A stretch of DNA of 64,000 bases from Phycisphaerales bacterium (lineage in GTDB: Bacteria > Planctomycetota > Phycisphaerae > Phycisphaerales > SM1A02), in contig JAQWTL010000018.1 of the NCBI GenBank assembly GCA_029242715.1, positions 90,718 to 154,717 on the forward strand, given 5' to 3'. Positions 42,259 to 51,025 of this stretch are shown in pieces. How positions within the stretch are numbered: position 1 is the first letter of the stretch; the number at the start of each line of letters is the position of its first letter. The position numbers and the translations under genes are program-made. The notes beneath the pieces were generated by a model, which was not told the origin of the DNA, did not search any database, and saw nothing but the letters and a program-made list of their open reading frames with translations.

Positions 42259-42654
42259 GTGCAGTCCTCTGCCCGTGAGCGACGGTCGTTGATGCCTGTC
42301 GTCATCATCGTGGTCGCTTTCCTGATCCTTGGATGGTCCCAGTGGTCAAATCGCCAGTCACTGTCTGCAATGTCCAGCCGAATTGAAGGCCTGGTCGGTG
42401 ACCTTTGTGCTGGAAGGAATACTGCCTCCATCCGCTGGGCCGATGCCACCGTCCGGGAAGCGGTGACTGGATCCGTCAGTGATCTGTGTGGGTCAAGCCG
42501 GGATTCCTGGACCATCGTTGCGGTCAACAGCTCTGATGAAGAGCAGCCAGGGGTGCAGATCCGGATCGCCCAAGACAACCAGAACGTCATGACTTTGCAG
42601 GTTGAGGAGCTCCCTGGCGACAAGCTGCTCGTACGGGGATGGTCCAGCGAGTAA
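42259..42654 (+). CDS. Small single-span membrane protein, unknown
   Basis: A 131-residue protein with one N-terminal membrane helix (about 12-27, MPVVIIVVAFLILGW) and a soluble domain of about 95 residues with two cysteines. GTG 42259 is the start used. No ribosome binding site is convincing, and I do not recognise the family. It ends 43 bases before the aminotransferase gene. Confidence 0.5.
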   Translation: MQSSARERRSLMPVVIIVVAFLILGWSQWSNRQSLSAMSSRIEGLVGDLCAGRNTASIRWADATVREAVTGSVSDLCGSSRDSWTIVAVNSSDEEQPGVQIRIAQDNQNVMTLQVEELPGDKLLVRGWSSE

Positions 42655-42684
42655 CCTTCCAAATAGGCCCAAAGGGCCGGAAGG
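42655..42684 (+). promoter_or_regulatory. Hairpin sequestering the aminotransferase ribosome binding site
   Basis: CCTTCC (42655-42660) pairs with GGAAGG (42679-42684), with an inner GGCCC/GGGCC stem (42666-42670 with 42674-42678) and a five-base bulge. GGAAGG is the best ribosome binding site for ATG 42698, 13 bases on, so the hairpin would hide it. It begins directly after the upstream stop codon. Confidence 0.5.
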
Positions 42685-42697
42685 AAACAAGCAGCCC

Positions 42698-43639
42698 ATG
42701 GATGTCTGGCTCAACGGCGAAGTCGTACCTGAATCCGAAGCACATATTTCCGTTTTCGACAGCGGGCTGCAGCATGCAGTAGGTGTTTTCGAAACAATGA
42801 CTGCTCGCAACGCCCGGATCTTCCGCGTGGAGCAGCACATGGAACGTCTCGTCGATTCCGCCAAAACACTTCTGATGTCGAATCGACTGCAAGCAAGACC
42901 CCTGGCAGAAGCTGCCGAGCGACTTCTCGCACACAATGCCATGGCCGAAGCTCGTGTCAGGCTGACCGTAACCGGTGGCAACTTGAACATGCTCCAGGCC
43001 TCGGAGGACGGGCATGTCGATCCGACCGTGCTCGTAGTAGCCCAACCGCCGACTCCGTACCCACCTGCCTTCTTTTCACAAGGTGTTGAAGTCAGCCTGG
43101 CACCTGGACGGGCCAATCCCTGGACACCGATGGCTGGGCACAAGACCCTGGACTATTGGAACAGGATTCATGCGCTGCAGCTTGCCGGATTGATGGGGGC
43201 CAGTGAAGCCATTTGGCTGGATCCATCTGCGAATCTTGCCAGTGGTTGTGTCAGCAATATCTTCATTGTTCGTGATGGTGTCCTTCAGACCCCCCTTGCA
43301 CGAGGAGATGAAGAAGAAGGCGCCGAAACACCTGCGGTTCTTCCGGGCATCACCCGAGCTGCCGTCATGGAATGTGCGCAGGAAGCCGGCATGCCCGTAG
43401 AGATCATGAACCTGGAACCGAAGGATCTCCTTTCTGCGGACGAAGCATTCCTGACAAATTCCAGTTGGCAGATCCTGCCTGTTCGTGGGATCCGGTTCCG
43501 AACACGCAGTGAAGAAGGCGAGGAGGGCATGGAGACCCGCCAGATCGCCGATGGTTCCGTCGGTACGGCTACATCGCGTCTGCGACGATCGCTCCTGGAA
43601 TTGATCGAGCGTGAAACACGTGATGACCCGATTTCCTGA
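42698..43639 (+). CDS. Class IV PLP-dependent aminotransferase
   Basis: A 313-residue fold-type IV enzyme of the IlvE/Dat/PabC group. Seen: NGEVVPESEAHISVFDSGLQH near the N terminus, Arg in FRVEQHMERL, the PLP-binding lysine in GHKTLDYWNRIHAL, then EAIWLDPSANLASGCVSNIFIV and LPGITRAAVME, which bind the cofactor phosphate. Candidates are a branched-chain aminotransferase, D-amino-acid aminotransferase or aminodeoxychorismate lyase; the sequence does not separate these with confidence. Start ATG 42698; the ribosome binding site lies in a hairpin. Convergent with the small membrane protein at 43656. Confidence 0.88.
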   Translation: MDVWLNGEVVPESEAHISVFDSGLQHAVGVFETMTARNARIFRVEQHMERLVDSAKTLLMSNRLQARPLAEAAERLLAHNAMAEARVRLTVTGGNLNMLQASEDGHVDPTVLVVAQPPTPYPPAFFSQGVEVSLAPGRANPWTPMAGHKTLDYWNRIHALQLAGLMGASEAIWLDPSANLASGCVSNIFIVRDGVLQTPLARGDEEEGAETPAVLPGITRAAVMECAQEAGMPVEIMNLEPKDLLSADEAFLTNSSWQILPVRGIRFRTRSEEGEEGMETRQIADGSVGTATSRLRRSLLELIERETRDDPIS

Positions 43640-43655
43640 ATGCCCTTGAGCAGAG

Positions 43656-43982
43656 CTAATCCCGCTTGATCACGCGGACATTTCGACGACCATCATCACG
43701 CTGCTTGCCGCCAAGCCGGACCAGTACGTAGTTGATCGTGGACAGGATCATGAAAACTACGGCAGCCGCCAAGCCAGCTACCAGCAGCAGAAGCAGGATC
43801 GGGATTCCGACGACCAGCAGAAATGTCAGGACGGCGATCCTGACAGCCCAGTTGGGCTGACCTCGTGCAGCCTGAAAGGCCTCAGCCATTCGGTCGCTGC
43901 CGAGGTTCACAAACCGGATTCGTGGCCCCCCGGGAGAGGGAGTGCCCGTCTGTGGTCCTGAGGCTTGTGGTCCATCAGTCAT
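43656..43982 (-). CDS. Small membrane protein, unknown
   Basis: A 108-residue protein with a Pro/Gly-rich, Ser/Thr-rich cytoplasmic N terminus, a hydrophobic double stretch (about 48-85, LTFLLVVGIPILLLLLVAGLAAAVVFMIL) and a basic end (RLGGKQRDDGRRNVRVIKRD). No family recognised. Divergent from dnaE. Confidence 0.6.
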   Translation of the reverse strand: MTDGPQASGPQTGTPSPGGPRIRFVNLGSDRMAEAFQAARGQPNWAVRIAVLTFLLVVGIPILLLLLVAGLAAAVVFMILSTINYVLVRLGGKQRDDGRRNVRVIKRD

Positions 43983-44104
43983 CCACAGATCATACCCAAC
44001 CTGGGAGGTGATCCACCGTCCAGCCCGTTAGTGGTTGGAACCTGCTGGATTGCAACTTCAGTGGCTGTATGATCGGTGAACTCGAGCAGGATGCCGAAAA
44101 GATC

Positions 44105-47100
44105 ATGAGCACTGAAGCCCTCGACGGGTACGTACACCTCCACCTCCATACCGAGTATTCCCTTCTGGACGGGGGAAACCGGATTCGACCCCTCATGAAA
44201 CGAGTGGCGGAACTGGGCATGGATGCCGTTGCCATCACGGACCACGGCAATCTCTATGGGTGTGCCGAGTTCTACCGTGAGGCGAAGGACGCAGGCATCA
44301 AGCCGATCCTGGGGATCGAGGCATACGTCGCACCAGGCGACCGTCGCAACCGAACCAAGACCGGTGGGAAGGATGGGGGATATCACCTTGTTCTCCTGGC
44401 GGAGAACAACACAGGCTGGGCCAATCTGGTTCAGTTGAGTTCAGACGCATACGCCAATGGCTTCTATCACCGTCCAAGAATGGATACCGAAACACTTTCG
44501 CAGTGGGGTGATGGCCTGATCGCGATCAATGGACACCTTGGAAGTTCCATTGCGTATCACCTCGTGCAATACGAGCGAACAGGAAACGAAACCCATTGGG
44601 ACGCGGCGGTCTCTGAAGCCGTATGGCATCGGGACGCATTCGGGACCAATGATGATGGCGAGCCATGTTTCTACATTGAACTCCAGCGAAACAGTGTCTC
44701 AGATCAGGATGCCATCAATCCTCACCTGATCAAGCTTTCTCAAGAACTCGACATTCCACTCGTCTGTGATAACGACGTTCACTTCCTCAACCGTGAGGAC
44801 CATGAGACACATGACACGCTCTGCTGCATCTCAATGGGGCGGACAAGGGATGACACTTCCAGGCTCCTGTACCCCCATGAGCTGTACCTCAAGTCACCTG
44901 AAGAAATGCGATCGCTTTTCGAGGATTATCCCGATTCGGTCGACAACACCGTGCGGATTGCCAACCGGTGCAATGTCGACATCGACTTTGATACGAGCCA
45001 TGCTCCGGTTGTCCAGGTCTCTGGCCCTACAGAAGCACCGGTTTATGAAGAAGGGGACCTGACCGAATGGTTCAATGACTGGTGCAGCCGGTTCGAACTG
45101 AATCCATGGGATTCAGAATCCGACAACCACATGGACCAGAAGAAGCTCGAGTCGGATTGCGACCAGGCCCTTCGAAGCCTGTGCGAAGCCGGGCTCATCT
45201 GGCGATATGGAAAAGATGGCGTAACCGATGAGATCAAGGCGCGATGTGATCGTGAACTGAAGATCCTCTCGGACAAGTTCATCAGCGCCTACTTCCTCAT
45301 CGTGTGGGATTTCGTGACATGGGCTCGACAACGCGGTATTCCTGCCAGCGCTCGTGGCAGTGGTGTAGGAACCATGGTCGGCTATGTGCTGGGTCTCTCC
45401 AATGCGTGTCCAGTTCGATACGGCCTGCTCTTTGAACGCTTCACGGATCCAGATCGAAGCGAATATCCAGATATCGATGTCGACATCTGCCAGGATGGTC
45501 GCTCCGAGGTGATCCGCTATGTCCGTGAGAAGTATGGCCACGTAGCTCAAATCATTACCTTTGGACGGCTCAAGGCGCGGGCTGCCATCAAGGACGTTGC
45601 CCGTGTCCATGGTCTGGAGCCTCAGGAAGGTCAGCGGCTGGCCAACCTGATCCCGGGTGAATTGAACATCACCATTGATGACTCCCTGCAGAAGTCAGAT
45701 GACTTCAGGAACGAATACGAAGGGAGCCCGATATCACGGGCGGTCATCGATGCCGCCAATAAATTGGAGGATCACGCCAGGCACAGTGGTGTGCATGCTG
45801 CTGGTGTTGTCGTTGCAACCAGGCCGCTTGAGCAGATTGTTCCGCTCTGCAAAGCCTCGGGATCGGATGACATCGTCACGCAATGGGATGGCCCGACCTG
45901 TGAGAAGATCGGCCTGTTGAAGATGGATTTTCTTGGGCTTCGAACACTTTCCACACTCGAACTGGCTCGGCTGCATGTCCGACAGACACTGGATGAAGAA
46001 GCCATCTGGAATGCGGTGGGGCGGGTGCCTGGTGAAGGATCCCATCCACTGGACCTTGATCGCATCACATTTGATGACGATGCCGTATTCGATCTTTTCC
46101 GGCGTGGCGAAACCGCCGGGGTGTTCCAGTTCGAATCCGGTGGAATGCGTCAATTGCTTCAGAAGATGAAACCGGACAGACTTGAAGATCTGATCGCGGC
46201 GAATGCTCTGTATCGCCCCGGCCCCATGGAACTGATCGATGAGTACTGTGCTCGCAAACATGGTTCAACAGTGGTTCCCACCGTGCAGGCCATTGTTGAT
46301 GAGCTGACGGCTGAAACCTATGGCATCATGGTCTACCAGGAACAGGTGATGCAGATCGTGCATCAACTGGGTGGCGTTGCGCTCCGCGATGCCTACACAT
46401 TGATCAAGGCCATCAGCAAGAAGAAGCACTCGGTGATCGATGCCAATCGATCCAAGTTCCTGGAGGGATCTGTTTCCAAGGGAATGACCGAAACTGAAGC
46501 AGAACGCCTCTTCGACCTGATCCTGAAGTTTGCTGGTTATGGTTTCAACAAGTCCCATTCAACGGGCTATGCGATCATTGCCTACCAGACGGCTTATCTT
46601 AAAACCTACTTCCCGATCCAGTACATGGCGGCCGTCCTCACCTACGAGTCCCAGGCGCGGAAGACGGAAGACTGGGCCCCATACCTCGAGGAATGTCGAT
46701 TGGTTCGGCTACCCGATCACGTGGAAAATGCCCCGCATGTCGGTATCGAAGTCTGCCCTCCCGACATCAATGAATCGGATGCGACGTTCACTGTCGTCTA
46801 CGATCCCGATGAACCGCATGATGCCGCCCATGGACGAATTCGTTTCGGGCTCTCGGCCATCAAGGGCGTTGGTCGAGCTGCTATCGATGCGATCATTGAA
46901 GCTCGCAAGACACAGACCTTCCAGTCACTTCATGACCTGTGCGCTACGGTACCTCCGCGTGCCGTGAACAGATCCACCCTTGAATCACTTGTCAAAAGCG
47001 GTGCCATGGATTCACTTCATGGCGGAGAACAGCGAGCGCCCATGGTGGCGGCCCTGGAAGCTGCACTCAAGTATGGACAAAAGGAAGCCCGCGATCGTGA

Positions 47101-47923
47101 ACAGGGGCAAGGAAACCTCTTCGGCGGGGGAGATGCTGCGGAAACAAGCGAAAACGAATCGCCCAGCGCATCACTGCCATCAATTCCAGCATGGAGTCGC
47201 CTGGAAACGCTTGGTTACGAACGTGAAGTTCTTGGCTTCCATGTTTCCGGCCACCCATCAGATGAATATGCCGAACAGGTGCGGCCCTATATTTCCGCAA
47301 CATTGGGTGATCTTGAACTTCGAAAACCAGGTACGCCCGTCATCGTGGCGGGTCTTATCTCCCAGATCCGAAACATCACGGTCAACAAGGGCAGGTCCGC
47401 GGGAAGCCGGATGGCCATCATCGAACTGCAGGATCGACTGGGCAGCATCGAAGGCGTCGTCTTCTCCGATGCATTTGCAGCCTACGGCGCACTTGTACAG
47501 GCCAATTCAGTCGTGATTGCCTCGGCACGCGTTGATGAACGAAATGGTGAGACCCAATTGATCATCGAACGCCTGTTCTCTCCTGATCAGGCAGCACAGT
47601 TCCTGACTGAATCAATCGAGCTTGATCTCCATGCTGATGAGGGCATCAGTCTGGAACAACGTATCCAGATGACTGCTGGAGTTCTCAAGCAGGCCGGGGG
47701 GGCGCGTACATCAAGTGGCGCACATCCTGCAGCGGTCTACTTGCGACTGCAAAGTAAAGATGGAATGATCCGGATGAAGAGCAATCTTCGTGTCATTCCT
47801 CGCCAGGAAGTCCTTCGTGAGCTTGACCAGGTAGTCGGTGGCACAGGTCGCATACGACTCGCTGGCCGGGAGGCTGGTACTGTCGTATCCGCTAAATCTT
47901 CACGACGCGGCGCACGACGTTGA
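44105..47923 (+). CDS. dnaE: DNA polymerase III alpha subunit
   Basis: A 1272-residue replicative polymerase. The N-terminal PHP domain starts HLHLHTEYSLLDG and continues with ITDHGNLYG; the palm has the catalytic aspartates in YPDIDVDICQDGR (Asp456, Asp458) and KMDFLGLRTL (Asp608); ARGSGVGTMVGYVLG and NKSHSTGYAII follow in the fingers and thumb parts. C-terminal OB fold: PVIVAGLISQIR with ELQDRLGSIEGVVF. The length is about 110 residues above E. coli DnaE. I chose ATG 44105 as it begins close to the PHP domain; ATG 44069 is possible. Works with the DnaN clamp at 5113-6222. Confidence 0.97.
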   Translation: MSTEALDGYVHLHLHTEYSLLDGGNRIRPLMKRVAELGMDAVAITDHGNLYGCAEFYREAKDAGIKPILGIEAYVAPGDRRNRTKTGGKDGGYHLVLLAENNTGWANLVQLSSDAYANGFYHRPRMDTETLSQWGDGLIAINGHLGSSIAYHLVQYERTGNETHWDAAVSEAVWHRDAFGTNDDGEPCFYIELQRNSVSDQDAINPHLIKLSQELDIPLVCDNDVHFLNREDHETHDTLCCISMGRTRDDTSRLLYPHELYLKSPEEMRSLFEDYPDSVDNTVRIANRCNVDIDFDTSHAPVVQVSGPTEAPVYEEGDLTEWFNDWCSRFELNPWDSESDNHMDQKKLESDCDQALRSLCEAGLIWRYGKDGVTDEIKARCDRELKILSDKFISAYFLIVWDFVTWARQRGIPASARGSGVGTMVGYVLGLSNACPVRYGLLFERFTDPDRSEYPDIDVDICQDGRSEVIRYVREKYGHVAQIITFGRLKARAAIKDVARVHGLEPQEGQRLANLIPGELNITIDDSLQKSDDFRNEYEGSPISRAVIDAANKLEDHARHSGVHAAGVVVATRPLEQIVPLCKASGSDDIVTQWDGPTCEKIGLLKMDFLGLRTLSTLELARLHVRQTLDEEAIWNAVGRVPGEGSHPLDLDRITFDDDAVFDLFRRGETAGVFQFESGGMRQLLQKMKPDRLEDLIAANALYRPGPMELIDEYCARKHGSTVVPTVQAIVDELTAETYGIMVYQEQVMQIVHQLGGVALRDAYTLIKAISKKKHSVIDANRSKFLEGSVSKGMTETEAERLFDLILKFAGYGFNKSHSTGYAIIAYQTAYLKTYFPIQYMAAVLTYESQARKTEDWAPYLEECRLVRLPDHVENAPHVGIEVCPPDINESDATFTVVYDPDEPHDAAHGRIRFGLSAIKGVGRAAIDAIIEARKTQTFQSLHDLCATVPPRAVNRSTLESLVKSGAMDSLHGGEQRAPMVAALEAALKYGQKEARDREQGQGNLFGGGDAAETSENESPSASLPSIPAWSRLETLGYEREVLGFHVSGHPSDEYAEQVRPYISATLGDLELRKPGTPVIVAGLISQIRNITVNKGRSAGSRMAIIELQDRLGSIEGVVFSDAFAAYGALVQANSVVIASARVDERNGETQLIIERLFSPDQAAQFLTESIELDLHADEGISLEQRIQMTAGVLKQAGGARTSSGAHPAAVYLRLQSKDGMIRMKSNLRVIPRQEVLRELDQVVGGTGRIRLAGREAGTVVSAKSSRRGARR

Positions 47924-47937
47924 TATCTGAGTCAGGC

Positions 47938-47975
47938 AAAAAAGACACCCGCCCGATCCACCGATCGAGCGGGTG
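47938..47975 (-). terminator. Rho-independent terminator of the minus-strand receiver-GAF gene
   Basis: CACCCGC pairs with GCGGGTG, then, after one mismatch, CGAT with ATCG, around a six-base loop (47946-47975). Read on the minus strand the stem is followed by CTTTTTT (47938-47944). It ends the gene at 48016-49170 and may also end dnaE, which is convergent. Confidence 0.85.
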
Positions 47976-48015
47976 ATTCCCCTCCAAATCTGATCAAGCC
48001 AGGCGGCGTCTGCCA

Positions 48016-49170
48016 TCAGGCCGCCATGTCTCCCCACTCGGAGCTGTCGTCCGGAAATTCGAGGTCATGGCTTGTTCCATTGTCATCAGTTGCTTCGCGA
48101 GGCCATTCATCGTGACCACGACGATGGATGCGTACGATGCGACCGAGTTGTTCGCCAAGTTCAGTTCGAAGGCTGTCAAGCATGCCTGCTGTCGAGTCCT
48201 CAAATGGTGTGCTTCGGAAGAAAGTCATGATGGCAAGGGTTTCGCCACGGTATCTGCATGCGAAAGCAATGAGCTCTGCGCCATGCAGAATCTCTGCTTC
48301 GATCTGATTGGCACGCGCCCACTCCTCGCCGTCCTCGAATCGAACCAACCCTGATTCATCCTTGAGGGACTTGCAGAGTGTTTCGCCAAGAGCGCGGTAG
48401 AGGGGCAGCGGGTCCTGATCGGTCATGTCATAGTTCACGTACGCGCCGATTCCGAATCGGTCCGAAGCCTCTGGAAGATAGACAACGGCATTGGTGGGAC
48501 CAAGACGCCGCAGCATGTACTCAAGAGCTGTCCGGAGCATGTCCTCGACATCCAGTTCCTGGCTGATGAGTGTCTTGAATTCACTGACCAGAACGGCATC
48601 TGACATCTGGTCCCGCATGGATCGGTAGGCAGATGCCAGATCATTACAGAGGACATCAACCTGTTCGGACATCTCATCGCGTGACTCGGTGAGTTGGCGA
48701 CACGTGTCCAGCAGGTTGTTCATTCGTTTCTCGTTTTCACGAGCAGCACGAACTCGATCAAGGATCTGATCAAGTCTTGCTACCAGCCGATCAGCATCAG
48801 CTGGAAGGACAAGGAAATCCGAAGCGCCATCTCGGATGGCATCGACTGTCAATGTGGGATCGAGTGAGCCCGACCAGACCATGGCACGCAGCCAGGGCCG
48901 CAGCGACTGAGCTTCACGAATCAAGCTCAGAGATTCACGATCGCCCTTCGTGCCATCAATCAACATGGCATCTATGGCATCGTGGGCTTCAATCATGCTT
49001 CTTGCTTCCTCGACGGAATCCGTCACGAGGCAGACATGCCCTGTTGATTCAACTGATTCAACCAGGTTGTGGCGAATCTCGTTTTCGGTTCCAAGGACAA
49101 GAAGACAGGCACGATCCGCCTTGATCTCTCCTGTTACTGCGTCCTGAATTAGCCTTTGCAGGGGTTCCAT
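48016..49170 (-). CDS. Receiver-like and GAF-domain signalling protein
   Basis: A 384-residue cytoplasmic protein. Residues about 18-135 resemble a response-regulator receiver (ACLLVLGTENEIRHNLVESV, AIDAMLIDGTKG with Asp at the phosphorylation position, WLRAMVWSGSLD, DGASDFLVLPADADRLVARL). A coiled coil (about 140-200) joins it to a GAF domain (about 210-365: DVEDMLRTALEYMLRRLGPTNAVVYL, then GAELIAFACRYRGETLAIM). No output domain (HTH, GGDEF, EAL or kinase) is visible, so it may act by protein contact. ATG 49170 has AAGGAA about ten bases upstream. Followed by a terminator at 47938-47975. Confidence 0.78.
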   Translation of the reverse strand: MEPLQRLIQDAVTGEIKADRACLLVLGTENEIRHNLVESVESTGHVCLVTDSVEEARSMIEAHDAIDAMLIDGTKGDRESLSLIREAQSLRPWLRAMVWSGSLDPTLTVDAIRDGASDFLVLPADADRLVARLDQILDRVRAARENEKRMNNLLDTCRQLTESRDEMSEQVDVLCNDLASAYRSMRDQMSDAVLVSEFKTLISQELDVEDMLRTALEYMLRRLGPTNAVVYLPEASDRFGIGAYVNYDMTDQDPLPLYRALGETLCKSLKDESGLVRFEDGEEWARANQIEAEILHGAELIAFACRYRGETLAIMTFFRSTPFEDSTAGMLDSLRTELGEQLGRIVRIHRRGHDEWPREATDDNGTSHDLEFPDDSSEWGDMAA

Positions 49171-49457
49171 CGGTCTCGTTCCTTTCTTTCCGCTCCCGGC
49201 GTCGTTCCTTCGTAGCTCTGGGACATCCCCCCAGGGATCTCCCAACCGGGTCAATGGGTCAATCGGTCAATACGTGAGGTCTATTCAGCGCAGTCCAACA
49301 ACTGGTGATAACTGTTGGTCATAAAAGTGGTCACCAAGGCCCATAAGCAGCCCGAACCACCGATCCCGCATTGGTTTGGCGAATGTGGGACCTGATTAGA
49401 AATTGTCTGAAAGAATTGATGAATATCGGCGGTCTGCCGCTTCACGAACCTTTGAAC

Positions 49458-50150
49458 CTACTGCTCCCTGGCATCCCAGAGGCGGACAGCCTCTGGATCC
49501 CGGGGGTAGATGGGCAGAAGCTCCAGAGGGTCAACCACATTGCCCTCGGCCAGAAATCGCTCTGTGATCTCCAGTAACGATCGTGGATCGAAGTCCGGTG
49601 GTCGGCACGGCAAGGCATGCCCGGCCATGGCATCAGGCAGGTGCTCATCAGCCAGCAGACAGGTCGCCCCGGCAACCGCTGCATGAAACGCATCTGCCTC
49701 CACCAGTCGACCCCCGTCTGGCCCATCCAGAAGTGAGCGATGCCCAGGCTCCCCTTCGACCAGGCTCAGCCAGCACGTGTCATCCTTGCCCGCCAGAGCC
49801 ACGGCAAATACTGGCTGAGCAACCGTGTCGGCCTCTGCGGCGATCAGGGCTGTAGGGACGCTCACAACCGGGATCTCCAACGCCCACCCAAGCATCTTGG
49901 CAGCCGCAATACCAATACGCAGACCGGTAAATCCACCGGGGCCGCTGGAAACCCCTACTCCAGAAAGTGAAGCGGGTGACACGTTGGCTTCTTTGAGCAG
50001 TGATTCAACTGCTGGCATCAAAGCGTCGCCACGACGTGTTGATGACGTCAGTCGCTCCACCATGATGGAACCATCCGGACAACGCAGGGCTACACCACCA
50101 GTACGCTGAGAAACCTCCATCGCAAGCACGGCAGGTACCACGTGCGTCAC
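49458..50150 (-). CDS. tsaB: tRNA threonylcarbamoyladenosine biosynthesis protein TsaB
   Basis: A 230-residue ASKHA-fold protein that forms the TsaBDE complex with TsaD and TsaE for the t6A37 modification of ANN-decoding tRNAs. Seen: the start VLAMEVSQRTGGVAL, GVGVSSGPGGFTGLRIGIAAAKML (the family hallmark) and VSVPTALIAAE. It lacks the TsaD metal-binding motif, as expected for TsaB. It overlaps the stop of the upstream phosphoesterase gene by four bases (ATGA), so it is translationally coupled to it and to the methyltransferase. tsaD and tsaE are not in the window. Confidence 0.93.
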   Translation of the reverse strand: MTHVVPAVLAMEVSQRTGGVALRCPDGSIMVERLTSSTRRGDALMPAVESLLKEANVSPASLSGVGVSSGPGGFTGLRIGIAAAKMLGWALEIPVVSVPTALIAAEADTVAQPVFAVALAGKDDTCWLSLVEGEPGHRSLLDGPDGGRLVEADAFHAAVAGATCLLADEHLPDAMAGHALPCRPPDFDPRSLLEITERFLAEGNVVDPLELLPIYPRDPEAVRLWDAREQ

Positions 50151-51025
50151 GCTGCAGGACTCCCGATGGTCTGGAGATATCGGGCTGAATCAACCAGCTT
50201 TGCTGCCGTTGGCGGCTCTGCGAGATCCCAGGGCACGACTACCCCTCGTTCATGATCACTGTTGATAGCGACAATCGTTGGGAAAGGTGACTCGACACCC
50301 ATCTCAACCCAGGCATGGCCTACGCAGAACACGGAAACATCCCACATGTCCGCCAGCATGTCCAAGTGGTCCGCTGTGAACATTCTGCCCCAGACCATGA
50401 GATAGGCCGCACCCCATGGACCAAGTCGATCCTGGCTGGTCGGTATCCGGTCGAGAACCGATGCATCAAACTTGTTCATGACATTCAGTGCGGGAAGTGA
50501 ATGACTGCAGAACAAACCGGTTTCGGTCACGACTGCCAGTGGAAGTGCGTCTATGAATCGATCAATGGCTTCGGCCACCATGGTCCACTCGGTTCCAAAG
50601 ACCATTCCAAGACCATCATTGAACAACTCGACATTGTTGCCGCCACCCTTGCTGACTCCAGAGCGAGTCATCTGAGCCAATTCGTGGTTGCCCAGCATTA
50701 CGTGGACCTGGCCTGGATAGGCCAGGATGTCTTCAGCAGCCTTGGCCAGCATCCGGTACGAGAGATCACATCCATGGGTCAGCCGTGGTCCATGTATCAG
50801 TTCCTGCAGGATCAGATGGCGATCTTCTCCGGCTCCCAGATCCGCCATTCCACGGATCTTGTCCAGATGAATGATCTGATCATGGAGATCGCCACTGATG
50901 GTCAGACTTCCATTGGCGGGCAATCGAATGATGGAGCCTTGGCGGCGAGGATCATCGCGGAGGACTTCTGCAGCCGCCTTGAACAGCCTGCTGGTTTCTT
51001 CCGGATGCTGAAGGTCAACGCTCAC
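50147..51025 (-). CDS. Metallophosphoesterase, PPP-like
   Basis: A 292-residue phosphoesterase of the calcineurin-like fold: ISGDLHDQIIHLD (45-49 GDLHD), the divergent middle Asn/His region VHVMLGNHELAQM (112-115 GNHE), GLFCSHSLP and FCVGHAWVEMG. The first motif is GDLHD rather than GDIHG, as in serine/threonine phosphatases (PPP), but the overall pattern is close to them. I chose GTG 51025 because it overlaps the methyltransferase stop by four bases (GTGA), and the coding character begins there; an ATG at 51256 lies inside the methyltransferase. The substrate is unknown. Confidence 0.8.
   Translation of the reverse strand: MSVDLQHPEETSRLFKAAAEVLRDDPRRQGSIIRLPANGSLTISGDLHDQIIHLDKIRGMADLGAGEDRHLILQELIHGPRLTHGCDLSYRMLAKAAEDILAYPGQVHVMLGNHELAQMTRSGVSKGGGNNVELFNDGLGMVFGTEWTMVAEAIDRFIDALPLAVVTETGLFCSHSLPALNVMNKFDASVLDRIPTSQDRLGPWGAAYLMVWGRMFTADHLDMLADMWDVSVFCVGHAWVEMGVESPFPTIVAINSDHERGVVVPWDLAEPPTAAKLVDSARYLQTIGSPAA

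Noticed and set aside
42655..42700. GGCCGGAAGGAAACAAGCAGCC resembles the SRP RNA domain IV tip.
   Set aside because: The order and spacing of the conserved loop bases are wrong and no closing stem exists; the stretch is explained as a ribosome-binding-site hairpin.
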